Shown: positions 11,101 to 26,100, counted from the first letter of the stretch. The stretch: 64,000 nucleotides of DNA from Elephas maximus indicus (GCF_024166365.1 NC_064826.1:57243001-57307000); one strand, 5' to 3'. The notes: a model not told the origin generated them from the sequence alone. Numbers and translations are program-made.

Positions 11101-14100
11101 ATGGGATGTGATGCAGGCACACTGGTTACCTTTGTCACATAGCCCCTTTCAGCGGGCACGGGAAGGCCAAACAGTGGTCGCTTTTACTTTTGCATACACT
11201 CTGCACCTGTGGAGTCGTGCGAGATCTACATTAGCAAGTTTGTTTGCAACATCTTAGAACATTTCAGTTTGTTCCACCCCACAGCCGGAACATCTTGCTC
11301 TACAGGGCCTGTGTGTGTTCTGTTCTAATCTCCAGGAGGCGGGTTATAGTTGCACCAGTGCCAATAGGTAAGCTTGTTTGTTCCACTCTGTCCTGCTTGA
11401 CTTTTTCCCGGCCTGTGTGCCTGGGCGGTGGGGGGCAACTGACCCTGCTCCAGCCTAGTCATGTCTCACTTCCAGTAGCTCAAATTTTAAAAAAAAGCGT
11501 TGACTCTTCAATATCTCTCATATCTGATTTGTCCACAAATCTCATTGGCTCTGTCACCATGTACATAGGATTTAACTACTTCTTACCACCCTCACTTGCT
11601 TTTACCCTAGTCCAAGTCATTGTCTTTTGTCTGGATTTTTGCATTAGCCTCTAGCACTTCTCCCTCTTCAGTCTGTTTTCCCCTTAGCCCTCAGAGTGGT
11701 GCTATTAAAAGTTACATCAGTCCTCTACTCAAAATCTTCCAATGGCTTCCCCTCTCTGAGTAAAAGCGAAAGTCTTTACAATGGTCTGTAAGGCCCCACA
11801 CAATCTCTTTAGTGTTCTTGTTATGTCTGCTGTAGCCATGCTGGCCTCCTTGCCTTTTCCATGAATATACCAGACATGCCTCCTGTCTCTGAGAGTCTGT
11901 ACTTGGCTTTCCTTTTTCTTGAAATGCTTTCCCCCAAGATGTCAGCATGGCTGGCTTCCTCATTGGGTTCCAAGTTTTGGTGACTTTTCTTGGCTTCCTA
12001 TCTAAAATTTCAAACAGCCTTCCCCAATCTCAACACACTCCCTTGCTTGCTTTTTTTTTTTCTTCGTAGTACTTATTACAATATAGCATTTCTTGTTCAT
12101 TTTGTGTCTTTGCCACAAGAAAGAATATAAGCTCCATGAAGGGAAGCTTTGTTTTGAGTTTGTTTTTTTCTCACTGCTTATTACCCAAAGTGTTGTATGT
12201 AATAGGTATACGATAAATATGTTTAACAGATGAATATATGTGTGGGAATGTATTGGCAAGGAGTGTGTTAAACAGTTAAATGATCACTTTTTTCCATAGA
12301 TATTTTTAGATTAATTAGAACTTACTGTTGTTACTCTCGAGATGAATTTTTTCTTTCTTGAAGTTTCAGAGAATGATCAGAGCTTTGAGGTGACCATGAC
12401 TGCAACCACAGAGGTAGCAGATGATGAGATTACTGAAGGAACTGTAACGCAGATCCAGGTATAGTAAGTCTTTTTATTGGGCACAGGAGGGTTATCTTTT
12501 ACGCATAGATTAGGTGATAATGATGAGAACATGTTTTCTCTAACATAAAAAACACAAAATTAAGGTAAGACATTATTTGATTCAGGTTTCCAGTACCCAC
12601 ATACATAAGAGTGTCAGAATTGTAATGGTAGTTTTTTTTTAAAAAGCCATTCCCTATAGGGTGGTTCACATGTGTTGAAATGAGATGATGCATGTGTTCC
12701 TTGTCTACATGTAGTGGTATCAGTTGAGCTGTTAGGTAACTTTAACTTTCATCTCACAGTAATACAAGATAGTTGACTGGAAGATAAAGCTTTTTAAGTT
12801 AAATTTTACCCAGTGGTTTTCTGTAGCAACTGATTTAGAAAGGCTACACACTCTGTGTTCTTATACGAATGGAAGCTATTCATTTCAAATAGATTTTAAT
12901 TATAAGAGCTGTAGTTATGGTAGTATGGTTTCATTTGGTGCTTGTAGGACTACATACATTTTAGCTGTATGTTAAGAAGTCGGTTTATAATCAGGGTTTG
13001 CTGTTTTTCTTTTATGTAAGCTTATATAATTGTGTCATAATCAGCAGCTAAGTTACTTCTGCCAAAAGTAATCGTAATTTTTTGTTCTTTTAGATAACCT
13101 GAAGCTTAAATCTATTTTATTTATAAGTTTATCTTTGACTGCTTACACCTTTATTTTTTAGTAGCTTGTACTTTTTGCTTCATCTCATCATTTAATAAAA
13201 TATTTTTGAAGTAGACAGTAGAGACATTGTACCATGGTTTGTTTTCTGAAAGGGCTGGGGACATCGCAGGAATATGCACTGTGGATCTTTTGCAATAAGG
13301 AGCTTCAAAGTGATTCCACAATCACAGGATAACCAGAGGAATGAGTCTCTGATATGGCTCAGAAAGCTTTGAGCCAGGCTAGAGATCTCATAACCTCCCA
13401 TTTGGATTTCAGTAGGTGATTTGGACTGAAATTAATTTTCCAGACCCCTTGAAGCACTAAAACATATCCTTCCTTCAAAATGGGGCTTGTCAGATTTATT
13501 CTAGATTCAAAGACTGTGTAGTCTCACTTCTGCTTTCCATTGTTCAGCACAGTAAAAAACTGTACATATGTGTGTGATTTGATTTATAACCTAATTATTG
13601 TAAGCAGTGGTGGTGTTAGTTCTTACTATAAGACAAAGTATAGGATTATTTTATTTTTGTTATTGCCAAAGAGTCAATGAGTTATAATTGTTATTTAGCA
13701 CCTTGGTTTATTACCACCATTTAAGTGAATGAAAAACTTTTAGTATTTCTAGTATATGTTTAATAAAATAAAATTAGGTTGTGAATGAAAGTCAGCTCAG
13801 TTAAAAGTTCAGAAATAGCCTGTCTCTTGCTCAATCCTTGAATGTCGAACCATTTACAGCTATTTGATAGAGTTAGATGGTTAACGTACCATCTCTTTCC
13901 AGTGATGGGCACTAGATTAAAGAATAATTCAAACCTAAAAGAATTTTCCAGTATAAACCTTTATGCTTGCAGTAGGTTTTTAGTGAGTTAAATATTTGTC
14001 TTTAGATTTTAGATACGAAACCCTGCAGCCAACTCTCAAAGGTTTCATTTAAAAAGCAACAGCATACTAAATAAGGCCTGAGTAATTTTAAGAGATTGAA

Positions 14101-17100
14101 TCCCTGATGGAGCAGGAGAAAAGTGGGATGCAGAGCTCAAATTCTAGTAAAAAGACCAGACTTAATGGTCTGACTGAGACTGGAGGGACCCCAGAGGTCA
14201 TGGCCCCTGGACTCTTTGTTAGGCCAAAACTAAAAAAAAGCAACTCTTCAGACAAAGATTAGACTGGACTATTAGACATAAAATGATACTGGTAAGGAGT
14301 GTGCTCCTTAGCTCAAGTAGACACGTAAGACTATGTGGGCAACTCCTGTTCGGAGGTGAGATGAAAAGGGAGAAGGGGACAGGAGCTGGTTGAATGGACA
14401 CGGGAACAGGGTAGAGAAGAGGAGTGTGCTATCATAGGGAAGCAGCTAGGGCCACATAACAATGCATGTGTAAGGTTTTGTATAAGAAATTGGCTTGAAT
14501 TGTAAACTTTCACTTAAAGCACAATTTTTAAAAGGGAGGAAATAAAAAGCCAAAAAAGAGATTTATGAGTAAAGGAGTTGTCTTAGTTATTTAGTGCTGC
14601 TATAATAGAAATACCACAAGTAGATGGCTTTAACAAGCAGAAATTTATTCTCTCGAAGTTTAGGAGGCTAGAAGTCCGAATGCAGGGTGCAAGCTCCAGG
14701 AGAGGGCTTTCTGTCAGTTCTGCGGGAAGGTCCTTCTTGTCAGTCTTTCCGTGGCCTACGAGTTCTTCAGTACAGGGACCCTGGATCCAAAGGATGCACT
14801 CCACTTGTGGCTCCTCTTATATGGTGGTAATGAGGTCCCTCTCCTCTCTATTCTCTCTGTTATATCTCAAAAGAGATTGACTCAAGATACAACCTAATCC
14901 TGTAGATTGAATCCTGCCTCATTAACATCATAGAGGTTTGGATTTACAACACATACGGTAATCACATCAGATCACAAAATGGCAGGCAACCACACAGTAC
15001 TGGGAATCATGGCCTGGCCAACTTGAAACACATTTTTGGGGGACACAATTCAGTCCATAACAGGAGTTGTCATGGATTGAATTGGGTCCCCCCAAAACGT
15101 GTCAACTTGGGTAGGCCATGATTCCCAGTGTTATGGTGGTGGTTCTCCATTTTGTGATCTGATTATCCTCCATTTTGTGATGTGTTGTAAATCTTAGTCT
15201 CTATGTCTGTGGTTGTGGTCCCATTTGGGAGTGAGCTGTCCCTCAGTTAATGAGGCAGGATTAGGTCATGTTAATGAGGATTAGGTTGTATTTATGTTAA
15301 TGAAGCAGGATTAGGGTGGGATATATCTTGAGTTACCGTCCTGCAAAAGATAAAAGCAGAGAGAGAAGGACCTCATTCCCAACAAGAAAGAGCAGGGAGC
15401 AGAGCACATCCTTTGGACCTGGGCGGGGGGGGGGGGGGGGGGGGCGGGTAGGGGCGGGGGTCCCTGCCCTGAGAACCTTCTAGGCCCAGGGGAAGATTGA
15501 TGCCAAGACACATGGAGATCTCCAAGGAATGTTGGGCCCAGAGATGTTGAAAGGAGACAGGGACCTTCCTCCAGATCCAACAGAGGGAGAAAGCCTTCCT
15601 CTAGAGCTGGTACTCTGAATTCTGACTTCCACCCTCCTAAACTGTGAGAGAGTAAATTTCTGTTTGTTAAAGCTATCCACTTGAGGTATTTCTGTTATAG
15701 CAGCACTAAATAACTAAGACAGGAGTAAAATATTGTAAATATTTATATGTTCATATGTAAGTATAGATAGTATAGTATATTTATATGTAGTATAGATAGA
15801 TACTTTTATTAAACTTATCTATTATTGATAGTATTGAATATTTGATGATTACTTACGTGTTTATCTTTATATGACTTAAGCAATAATGGTAACTCCCTCA
15901 GGAAAATTTGAGTCATAAGGTATTGTTTGCCCAAAGATAGCAGTTAATTAGCATGACAGGCTTATTTCTAAGATTCATAGAGTGGGCTTTGCTATGTATT
16001 TAGATTCTCTTGAGAAATGACGATTTAATTCTCTTAATCAACTAATTTTAGAGTGGATCATCTAAGGAGACCATTTTCTACATCACAGTTCTTAAAAGTG
16101 GGTATTGTATGTGTCTTAGTTATCTAATGTTGCTATAACAGAAATACCACAAGTGGGTGGCTTTAATGAGTGGAAATTTATTTTCTCACAGTTTAGGATG
16201 CTAGAATTAAGGGTGCCTGCTCTAGGGGAAGGCTTTCTGTCTGTGTCTGCTCTGGAAGAAGGTCCTTGTCTCTTTTCAGTTTCTATTCCTAGGTTCCTTG
16301 GTGATCATGTGTCCTGTATCTTCCCCTGCATTTGTGCACATTTGTTTGCTTCATCTGTTCTTTTATGTCCAAAAAGAGATTAAGATAACACTATACTGCC
16401 TCGTTGACATAACAAAGACAACCCATTCCCAAATGGGATTATAACCACAGTTATAGAGGTCAGGATTTACAACACGTATTTTTGAAGGACTCAGTTCAAT
16501 CCGTAACGGTGTATATATCAAGGTTTTTTGATAGCTGTCTATTACCCATTACTGATTTATAATAGCTCAAAACTTTAACTTTCAAGTAGATCTCTTAGGA
16601 CTTCAGATCTTAAAGAATCATGATCTTCAGCATATAAGGAGTCATAGACATCATCTAGTTTTCTCTCAATTATCAGGTTTCTAAAGGCTTCTTAACCTTA
16701 AAAAAAAAAAAGTACATAAAAGTAGGGTTATCAACCTTTTCAGGCTGGTTGCAGTGATTTCTAGCTTTTTGCCCATGGATTTAAAAAAAAAAAGTATTTG
16801 AGATACAAATCATATTATCACAGTAGATGACAATAAAGATATGGTTCTTGTCATTGTGCTCTGGCTGTTCACTGACAGCGTAACTCTTTTCAAGGGAGAT
16901 GGGTTTCAGTTATTTTTGAAATTGGAATTTCAGTTTATGCTTATTCAAGAAACAGTCCAGTCTTTCTTAGGAGTTAATCTCCAGCCAGTAATAAACTTAG
17001 TAGTTATCCAGTCTGAGACTGGACTGGGTTGAGTGGTCACTAGGCATATGGCTGTTCCTTATTTAGGCTCATACCTGAGATAGTAGTACTATTGCCAAGC

Positions 17101-20100
17101 CTTTCTTACTTACTGTAGCTCTCTTTAGGCTAAGACTAACGTCATTAAAAGAAGCTTTGCTCATACAGAATGTGTTAGATGAGGTATGTCTGTAATTGAA
17201 AATATTATATACCAGGTGATGGTTGCACAAATGTGACTACTGAATTGTACTGGAATTTTTGGCATGTGAATTTTATATCAATAAGGACAGTAATATAATA
17301 ATAATTACAAAGTCCTTCGAGAGGAAAATAACCTTCTCAAGGCTAGGAATCAGCTCCAGAGGGCAGGTTAAAACAAACAGATCCAGTAAACAATAAGCAG
17401 GCCATGATTTTGCAATACAGTAATGTCTTCTGGTTTAGCCTGTTACTCCTTTTAGTTTAGCAAGGGATTACATTACAGATGACTGTATCTTTGGACTCCC
17501 TATGAGGATATAAGCTAATTATAAACTCAACTTTAGCATTTCCATGATCTTACCTGGAATGATTACAACTGTGTGAGCTTATTTTACATATTCGTATACA
17601 AATGTGGTTTTGGATTTCCTGTATTGATTTAAATACTTAAAGAAATTTTTAAACCTATTTATATTCTATAAAATTGAAGCCACCGTGCAAAATTACATAC
17701 TTAAATGAAGGTTGTACTTCATTAAAGCACATAATTTTGTTTTTATACTATCACAGCAATGAAATATTTGTCGCTGTATATTGAATGTATTTTGATAATA
17801 CCTGTTACAAATGAATTCCATTTTACTGTATTACAGTGTTACAATGCTTAGCATTACAAAAAAAAAAAAAAAATCAATCCGATTGGGTATTCATTCAAGC
17901 TGGTATTCCTTTTTTACTTTTTCCCTTTCAAGATTCTACAGAATGAGCAACTAGATGAAATATCTTCCTTGGGTAATGAAGAAGTTTCAGCAGTTAGCCA
18001 AGCATGGTTTACAACTAAAGAAGATAAAGATTCTCTCACTAACAAAGGTGTGGTATACTGTGAATTTTCGTATGGGAATATAATGGATGTAGAAAGGATT
18101 TGTAGTCATCAGGGTCCTGATTTGGGCCCTTGTTCTTTCTGATTGAGTAGTCTTTGAACTTTTCTATATTGAATTAAAATTGGCTGTGAAACGAACATTT
18201 GTTTTTTAATAACTGTTATTTTTCGTTTATAAAATAAATTTTGTCTGGTTAATTTTTGAACTTTTAAATGGTAGCATTTAAAGGACAATATGTTGTTAGG
18301 TGCCATCAGTCATGTACGATAGAACCAAACACTGTCTGGTCATGCGTCATCCTCACAATCATTGCTGTGTTTGAGTCCATTATTGAAGCCACTATGTCGG
18401 TCCATCTTGTTGAGGGTCTTTTTTTTGCTGAACGTCTGCTTTACCAAGCATGATGCCTTCCTCCAGGGATTGGTCCATCCTGGTAACGTGTCCAAAATAC
18501 GTGAGGCTCTCACCATGCTTGCTTTTAAGGAGCATTGTGGCTGTGTACTTCTTCTAATGAATGAACAGATTTGTTCATTCTTCTGTAAGTCTGTGGTATA
18601 TTCAGTATTATTCACCAGTACCATAATTCAGATGCATCAGTTCTTCTTCTGTCTTTCTTACTCATTGTCCAGCTTTCACACGAATGTAAGGCAGTTAAAA
18701 ATACTGTGGCTTGGGTCAGGCTCACCTTAGTCCTCAGAGTGACATCTTTACTTTTGAACACTTTAAAGAGGTCTTCTGCAGCAGATTTGCCCAGTGCAGT
18801 ACATCATTTGATTTCTTAACTGCTGCTTCCAGGGGTGTTGATTGTGGAATCAAGTAAAATGAAATCCTTGACATCTGTAATATTTTCTGTTTATCATGAT
18901 GCTGCTTATTGATCCAGTTGTGAGAATTTTTGTTTTCTTTATGTTGAGGCATAATCCATATTGAAGTCTATAGACTTTGATCTTCATCAGTAAGTGCTTC
19001 AAGTACTCTTCTGTTTCAGCAAGCAAAGTTGTGTCATCTGCATATCGGAGGTTGTTAATGAGTCTTCCTCCATAGTCCAAATAGTCTGGCTCCAAATAGT
19101 TCGGCTTCTCGAATTATTTGCTCAGCATACAGATGGAATAAGTATGGTGAAAGGATACAACCTTGATGGACACCTTTTCTGATTTTAAACCACTCAGTAT
19201 CCCCTTGCTCTGTTCAAGTGACTGCCTCTTGGTATACGTACAGGTTCCCCATGAGTACAATTAAGTGTTCTGGAATTCCCGTTCCTCGCACTGTTATCCA
19301 TAATTTGTTCTGATCAACATAGTCAGATGCCTTTGCGTAGTCAGTAAATCACAGGTATACATCTTTCTAATATTCTCTGCTTTCAGCCAAGATCCATCAG
19401 ACATCAGCAGTGATATCCCTCATTCCATGTCCTCTTCTGAATCTTGTTTGAATTTCTGTCAGCACCCTGTTGATATACTGCTGCAGCCACTTTTGAATGA
19501 TCTTCAACAAAACTTTACTTGCATGTGATATAAATGATACTGTTTGATAATTTCCACATTCTTTTGAATCACCTTTCTTTGGAATGGACACAAATATGGA
19601 TTTTTTTCAGTCAGTAGTCCAGGTAGCTGTCTTCCAAATTTCTTGGAACAGACAAGTGACCGCTTCCAGTGTTGCGTCCATTTGTTCAAACATCAGTTGG
19701 TATTCTGTCAGTTCCTGGAGCCTTGTTTTTTTGCCAGTGCCTTCAGTGCAGCCTGTACCTCTTCAGTGCCATTGGTTCTTGATCATATGCTGTCTCCTGA
19801 AACGGTTGAACATCAACCAGTTTCTTTTTGGTACAGTGACTCCCATCTTCTTTTGATGCTTCCTGTGTTGTTCAATATTTTGCCCATAGAATCCTTCAGA
19901 ATTGCAACTCGAGGGTTGAATTTCTTCTTCAGTTCTTTTAGCTTGAGAAATGCCAAGCATGTTCTTCCCTTTTTTGTTTTCTAACTCTAGGTCTTTGTCT
20001 GCACATTTCATCATGATACTTAACTTTGTTTTCTTGACCTGCCCTTTGAAATCTTCTGTTCATATCTTCCATTTGCTTTAGCTGCTGTACATTCAAGAGC

Positions 20101-23100
20101 AAGTTTCAGAGCCTCTTCTAACATCCGTTTTGGCCTTTTCTTTCTGTCTTTTTAATGACCTTTGCTTTCTTCATCCATGATGTCCTTGATGTCATCCCAT
20201 AACTCATCTGGTCTTTGGTCATTAGTGTTCAGTGTGTCAAATCTATTCTTGAGATGATCTCTAAATTTAGGTGGGATATACTCAAGGTGATACTTTGGCT
20301 CTCCTGAGCTTGTTTTTTCTTCAACTTCAACTTGAACTTGGATATGAGCCCTTGATGATCTGTTCCTCAGTCATCCCCGGCCTTATTCTGACTGATGGAT
20401 GATATTGAGGCTCTCCATCGTCTCTTTCCACAGTTGTAGTCGATTTGATTACTATGTATTCCATCTAGCGAGGTTCACATGTATAGTCGCTGTTTATGTT
20501 GTTGAAAAGGTATTTGCAACGAATAAGTCATGGCCTTGCAAAATTGTCACATGATCTCTGTCATCATTTCTGTCAACAAGGCCATATTTTCCAACTGCTA
20601 ATCCTTTTTGCTTCCAACTTTCACATTCCAATCACCAGTAATTAATTATCAATGTATCCTACTTCCACGTTTTATCAATTTCAGACTATAGAGGTTGGTT
20701 AAAATCCTCAGTTTCTTCAGTTTTGGCCTTAGTGGTTGGTGTGTAAATTTGAATAAAACTTACATTAACTGGTCTTCCTTGTAGGTATATGAATATTATC
20801 CTATCACTGGTAGCCTTGTACTTCAGGATAGATCTTGAAATGTTCTTTTTGATGTTGAATGCAACATCATCCCTCTTTAATTTGTCATTCCCAGCGTAGT
20901 AGACTGTATGATTCAAAATGGCCAGTACCAGTCCATTTCAGTTCACTAATGCCTAGCATATCAATCTTTACGTGTTCCATTTCACTTTTGATGACTTCCA
21001 AATTTTCCTAGATTCGTATTTAGTCCTAGATTTGGATTTAGTACATTCCACGTTCTGACTGTTAATGGATGTTTACAGCTATTTCTTCTCAGGTAGAGTC
21101 ATGCCACTTCAGCAAATGAAGGGCTGAAAAGCTTGACTTCATCCACGTCATTAAGGTTGACTCTCATTTGAGGAGCCAGCTCTTCCCCAGTCATATTTTT
21201 GAGTGCCTTTCAACCTGTGGTATCCATCTTCCTGTCACACTATCGGACAGCATTCCGCTGCAATTCATAATGTTTTCACTGACCAGTTTTTTTGGAAGTA
21301 GATCACCATGTCTTTCTTCCTAGAAGTGTCTTAGTCTGGAAGCTTTGCTGAAACCTGTCCACCATGGGTGACCCTGTTGGTATTTGAAATACTGGTGACA
21401 TAGCTTCTAGCATCACAGTGACACACAAGCCACCACCGCCCCCCTCCCAGGCCCCAGTGCCGTCGAGTCAATTCTGACTCATAGCTACCCTATAGGACAG
21501 AGTAGAACTGCCCCATAGAGTTTCCAAGGAGCACCTGGCGGATTCGAACTGCCACCCCTTTGGTTAGCAGCCGTAGCACTTAACCACTACAGCACCAGGG
21601 TTTCCAAGCCACCACATCCAAAACCCAGTGCCGTCGAGTCGATTCCAACTCATAGTGACCCTGTAGGACAGAGTAGAACTGCCCCACAGAGTTTCCAAGG
21701 AGGGCCTGGCAGATTCAAACTGCAGACTCTTTGGTTAGCAGCCGTAGGACTTAACCACTACGCCACCAGGGCTTCCAGGCCACCACAGTACGACAAAAAA
21801 AAGGCAGTACAGTTGCTTCTTATAGGTGCAGGATATCAAGACATTGGACAGTTTTCAAGGGTCAACTAACTTTGCTCTGATACACAGCTTAGAGACAAAA
21901 AGTAGCATAGTGTGTATGGATTGCTAGAGAAGCTGCTGTGAAAAATGTGGGGGTTGTATTTATGCCACTCTGAAGTAAGGAAATGAAACAGAAGTAAGTA
22001 AATTGAATCTATTCAGCTACTGTACAGTAGAATGCTCTTGGGAATGTATTCACTTGGTGTCCAGTATTTTGTTTACCTTGCACTAGAATCTCTTTTGTAT
22101 GTTTCTTTTGCCTATAAAACTTATTTGTTATGGAAGAAATGTTTATTGTAAGTTTCTTAAATGCTAAAAGGATAAGAGAGGAAGTAATACTTTTTGAATC
22201 TTTTAATTACCATGTCTTTATTTAGTAGGGTCAAATGTATTTTTACTTAAACATCAGAGGTTACAAAAGTGAGTTTACCTGGGGAGCTTTCAGATGAACG
22301 AGAAATTAGCTCCATTTTCTTCCCACAGATAATTTAATTACAAAGCAAATCTTTAGTATTTTATTCCTCTAAAGGAATAACAGTTTCTATAACATCACTT
22401 GTCTTGTTTTAAAGGACATAAATGGAAGCAGGGGATGTGGTCCAAGGAAGAAATTGATATTTTGATGAGCAATATCGAACGCTATTTGAAGGTATTTTAT
22501 GGCATATTTTTTGTATTTCACTAATTTGTTCACTGCCAATTGTAAAAATACCAAAGTAGCATATTGTATATACTTATTGGGAGCTTTTCTTTTGCAAGGG
22601 TAGATTGGTTAATATATTGAGCTTAATAATTCTAAGGTATATGGTTATAATTCAGTAATATTTTTAAACAAATTTTTGCATTCTCAATCTAAAATAGCTT
22701 TATTTAGTTTACCACTCTGAAGTTTAGACAGAATCTCTAATCTTGATAGCCTTGAAAAGCCCTGTCCATCCCTTTAACGTAGTCATATTCAAATAATGCA
22801 TGTTTGAAATGTAGATGGGGGAGTACAATATTTATTTAACCATTCTCCTAGTGTTTGGTGTTTACATTGTTTCCAGTTCCTCACTATTGGAAATGTACTG
22901 CTGCCATGTGTGCATTCTTAAACTTAATTTTAAGCTGCACCCTTTCCAAACTGAGCTTTGTAAACTGTGAAGAGTTAAAAACTTTAATTCTTTGTTAATG
23001 AATAAAGATTCTTCTCATCAAGCTTGTTGTTTTAAGAGAAACAAATTCAGTGACCTTTGAAACTTTATTCAGAATTTATCCATTGGTCACATACTTTAAA

Positions 23101-26100
23101 GCTGGAGAAATGCTATGGGTTTAGATAAGGCATAATCAAGTGTTAAGAATAATGTTTTGAGAATTAAGAAGTTGGTTTCTTATCTAGGAGGTTGGAGTAG
23201 ATGGTCTCCAAGGATTCTTCCAGTTTAATGATTAGAGGGCAGGAACATGACTAGAATTCAGCATGTTTTAGATGACTATTTGAGTGGACCAGGTGAGAGA
23301 TGGACTTGAACTGCAGTGATGGAAACAGAATCGGCAGGAAAAGGACAGATAAGCAAGGACTTCATAAGGAAGCCTAGTGACTGGATGTTGGGGAAGAAAG
23401 AAAAGGAAGAGTTAGAATAACTTAAGAGTTTTTATTTTGAGTGATTGGGAGAATGATGATAGGATTGGCAGAAATAGGAGATGTCCAAAAGATGCACTGA
23501 TCTCAGAAAAAGATTGTTTGATTTTGAGTTTTGACCATGGTTTTTATTATATGGTGCTCTCCTAAGAACATCTTAGAGCCATTTTTAAAATTTAAAAAGC
23601 CTCAATTAGTTAAACATCATATATTCCATATTTCGGGTAAAAAGATAAATGAAACTAAGAAGCCAAAAAAAAAAAGTCACCTCGCAACAGTGTCTTGCAT
23701 AAAGGTGCTCAGCAAATATTTAGGTTTGATCATTTACGGAGTTGAAACTGCTTATAAACAAAAGAACTTCAGAAAAGATTCTGAACTTCAAAAACTTTTT
23801 AAAGTGATTTTCATACATTGAGAAGTATATAAAATGCACACCAATGTAATTTCACCTGTTTTTAAATTTATGTAAATCAATCCTCTGAGGTGTTCTTTTG
23901 TAACTTCTTTTGCTCAACATTATGATTTTGAGATTCATCTGTTGATTTGTTTAGCTATATTTCATTGTGCAGATACACCACAAATGATCCATTCCATAGT
24001 TAATAGTCATTTTGGTTCTTTTTAGTTTTTTTGCTATTAATTTGTACAAATCTGGCATATGTGAAATGATATCTCATTGTGGTTATAATTTGTATTCCTC
24101 TGATTGTGTATTTTTATATGTTTATTGGCCATCTGTATTTCCTATTTGAAATTCCTGTTTATGTCATTTGCCAATTTTTTCTTTGGAGCTTTTTGTCTTT
24201 TTCTTAAACTTTTATAGACGTTTTTAATGTATGCAGTATACAATGGTTTAGCGGTTATTTGTGGTACACATCTTTTCCCCAGCTCAATGGCCTGTATTTT
24301 TCTTCTCTTTAGGTTTCATTTGATGAACAGAGAGTCTTAATTTTATGTTTTGCACACTTAAGAAATTCTCGCTTGCCCCAAGAGCATAGGATATTCTCTT
24401 ATATTTTATGGAGTTAGTATCTTAAGAGAGTTTTATAGTTTTGCCCTTTCCGCTGGTGTTTTTTCCTCTATAGGGTGTGAGAGGTGTGGTTTCACTTTTG
24501 TCTCTTTCTGTGTGAATTACAATTGTCCCAGCATTGTTTATAGAATGTCATTTTTTTCTCCCAGTCAACAGTATCCATTCTGTCGTAAATCAGGCTTCCA
24601 CAGATTTGTTCCTAGACTTTGTACCCAGGTTTTATTAGTTGAACCCTGCACCAGCATATCAATGTCTTCAAAGTTCCAGTATCTGATGGGGCAAATCGTC
24701 ATGAACGTCCTGGCTGTTCTTGGCCCTTTCTCTTTCCATATAAATTCAGAATTCACTTGCAGAGAATAAAATCCCTATTGGGATTTTGATTGGAATTCCA
24801 TTGAGTCTGTACATGAATTTGGGAAGAACTAACATATTTACAGTATTTGTATTGAAGAACATGGTATACAGCTCTCCATTTTAATTAGTTCCTCCTTAAT
24901 AACTTTTGATAAAATTTTTTTTTTCCCACAAAAGACTTACATGACCTGCCTGAGATTTATATTTAATGCTTTTAATGTTGATTGTATTGTAAATAACTCT
25001 TTAAAATTACATTTTATGAGTTTTATATAGAAATGCGGGTAACTTTTGTATATTGATTTTTGTATCCAGCAGCCTTGCTAGATGCTCTTTTTTAAATCGA
25101 ATCGTTTTTCCATAGATTATCATCTGCAAATGATTGTTTTTTTCCCATCTTTATACTTTTTATATATTTGTCTTTTATCAGGTTAAGATAGTGTCCTCTT
25201 CTCCTAATTTGCTGAGAGCCTTATCATGTATGAATGTTCAGTTTTATGACTGCTTTTTCCACATCTATTGAGGTTTTACAATTTTTTCCATAAATCTACT
25301 TATGTGATTAATTATGTTAATCTTTTTTCTGAAATTAACAAAAAGATTTGTATCCCTGGGATAAACTCACTTTGTGCAGTGATCTGTTAACTTTTTTTAT
25401 ATTGCTGGGCTTAGTGTGCTAAAAGGTTTTTAGGACTTCAGATTTATGTTAATAAATGAGCTTGGCCTGAAAATTCCTTTCTCAAACTCTCCTTGTCTGG
25501 TTTTGGTATTGAGCTTATGATAGCCTGATAAAATGAGTGGGAAAGTGTCCCAACTTCTTCTTTACTCTTACAGTAGTTTAAAATCAGAGTTTGGTGTCTC
25601 TGGACTGTTTGGCAGGACTTACCTGTAAAGCCATCAGGGCCTGGTGTTTTCTTTGTGAAAAAATTTTTAGTAACTGATTACATTTTTTTAATAGTTTGTG
25701 CCTATTAGATTTTCTATCTTTTCCTGAGTCAGCTTTGGTAAGTTGACTTTTTGTAGGTATTTATTCATTTTATTTGTTCTCAAATTTATTAGCCATAAAA
25801 TTGTTCATAATGTTCTTTTACTACCTGTTCAATCTCTGCAGCATCTCTAGTTAAGCAAAGCATTTTTCATTTCTAATTTTTTTTTTTCCAGAGGTTTATC
25901 TTTCCAAATTTATTAACCTTAATGGATCTTTTCAAAGAACCAAATTTTGGCTTTAAATATCCTTTATTTATTTGATTACTGATTCTGTTAATTTTGTTCT
26001 TAGGATTTTCTTCTACTTCCGTTAGGTTTATGTAATTTTTTATAATTTTACAAAGTTGACAGAACTTGAATTTATTGAATTTGTTTATTTTTGTAACATT

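Larger units (their letters stand above)
18291..21815 (-). mobile_element. RTE-type LINE, near full-length but degenerate
   Basis: About 3.2 kb of element, antisense to DMTF1, plus two inserted SINEs. Minus-strand fragments in order: endonuclease region near 20916-20686 (KRDDVAFNIKKN, IFIYLQGRPVNVSFIQIYTP), RT fingers near 19591-19397 (SIPKKGDSKECGNYQTVSFI), RT active-site motif LRYADDTTLLAE near 19095-18850, and the C-terminal portion to about 18340. Frames are broken by many stops and shifts, so it is dead. The 5' end carries the text around 21428 and 21778 split by SINEs. Confidence 0.85.

Noticed and set aside
18850..19095. YADD reverse-transcriptase frame as a gene
   Set aside because: Part of a degenerate RTE with many broken frames, not a cellular gene.
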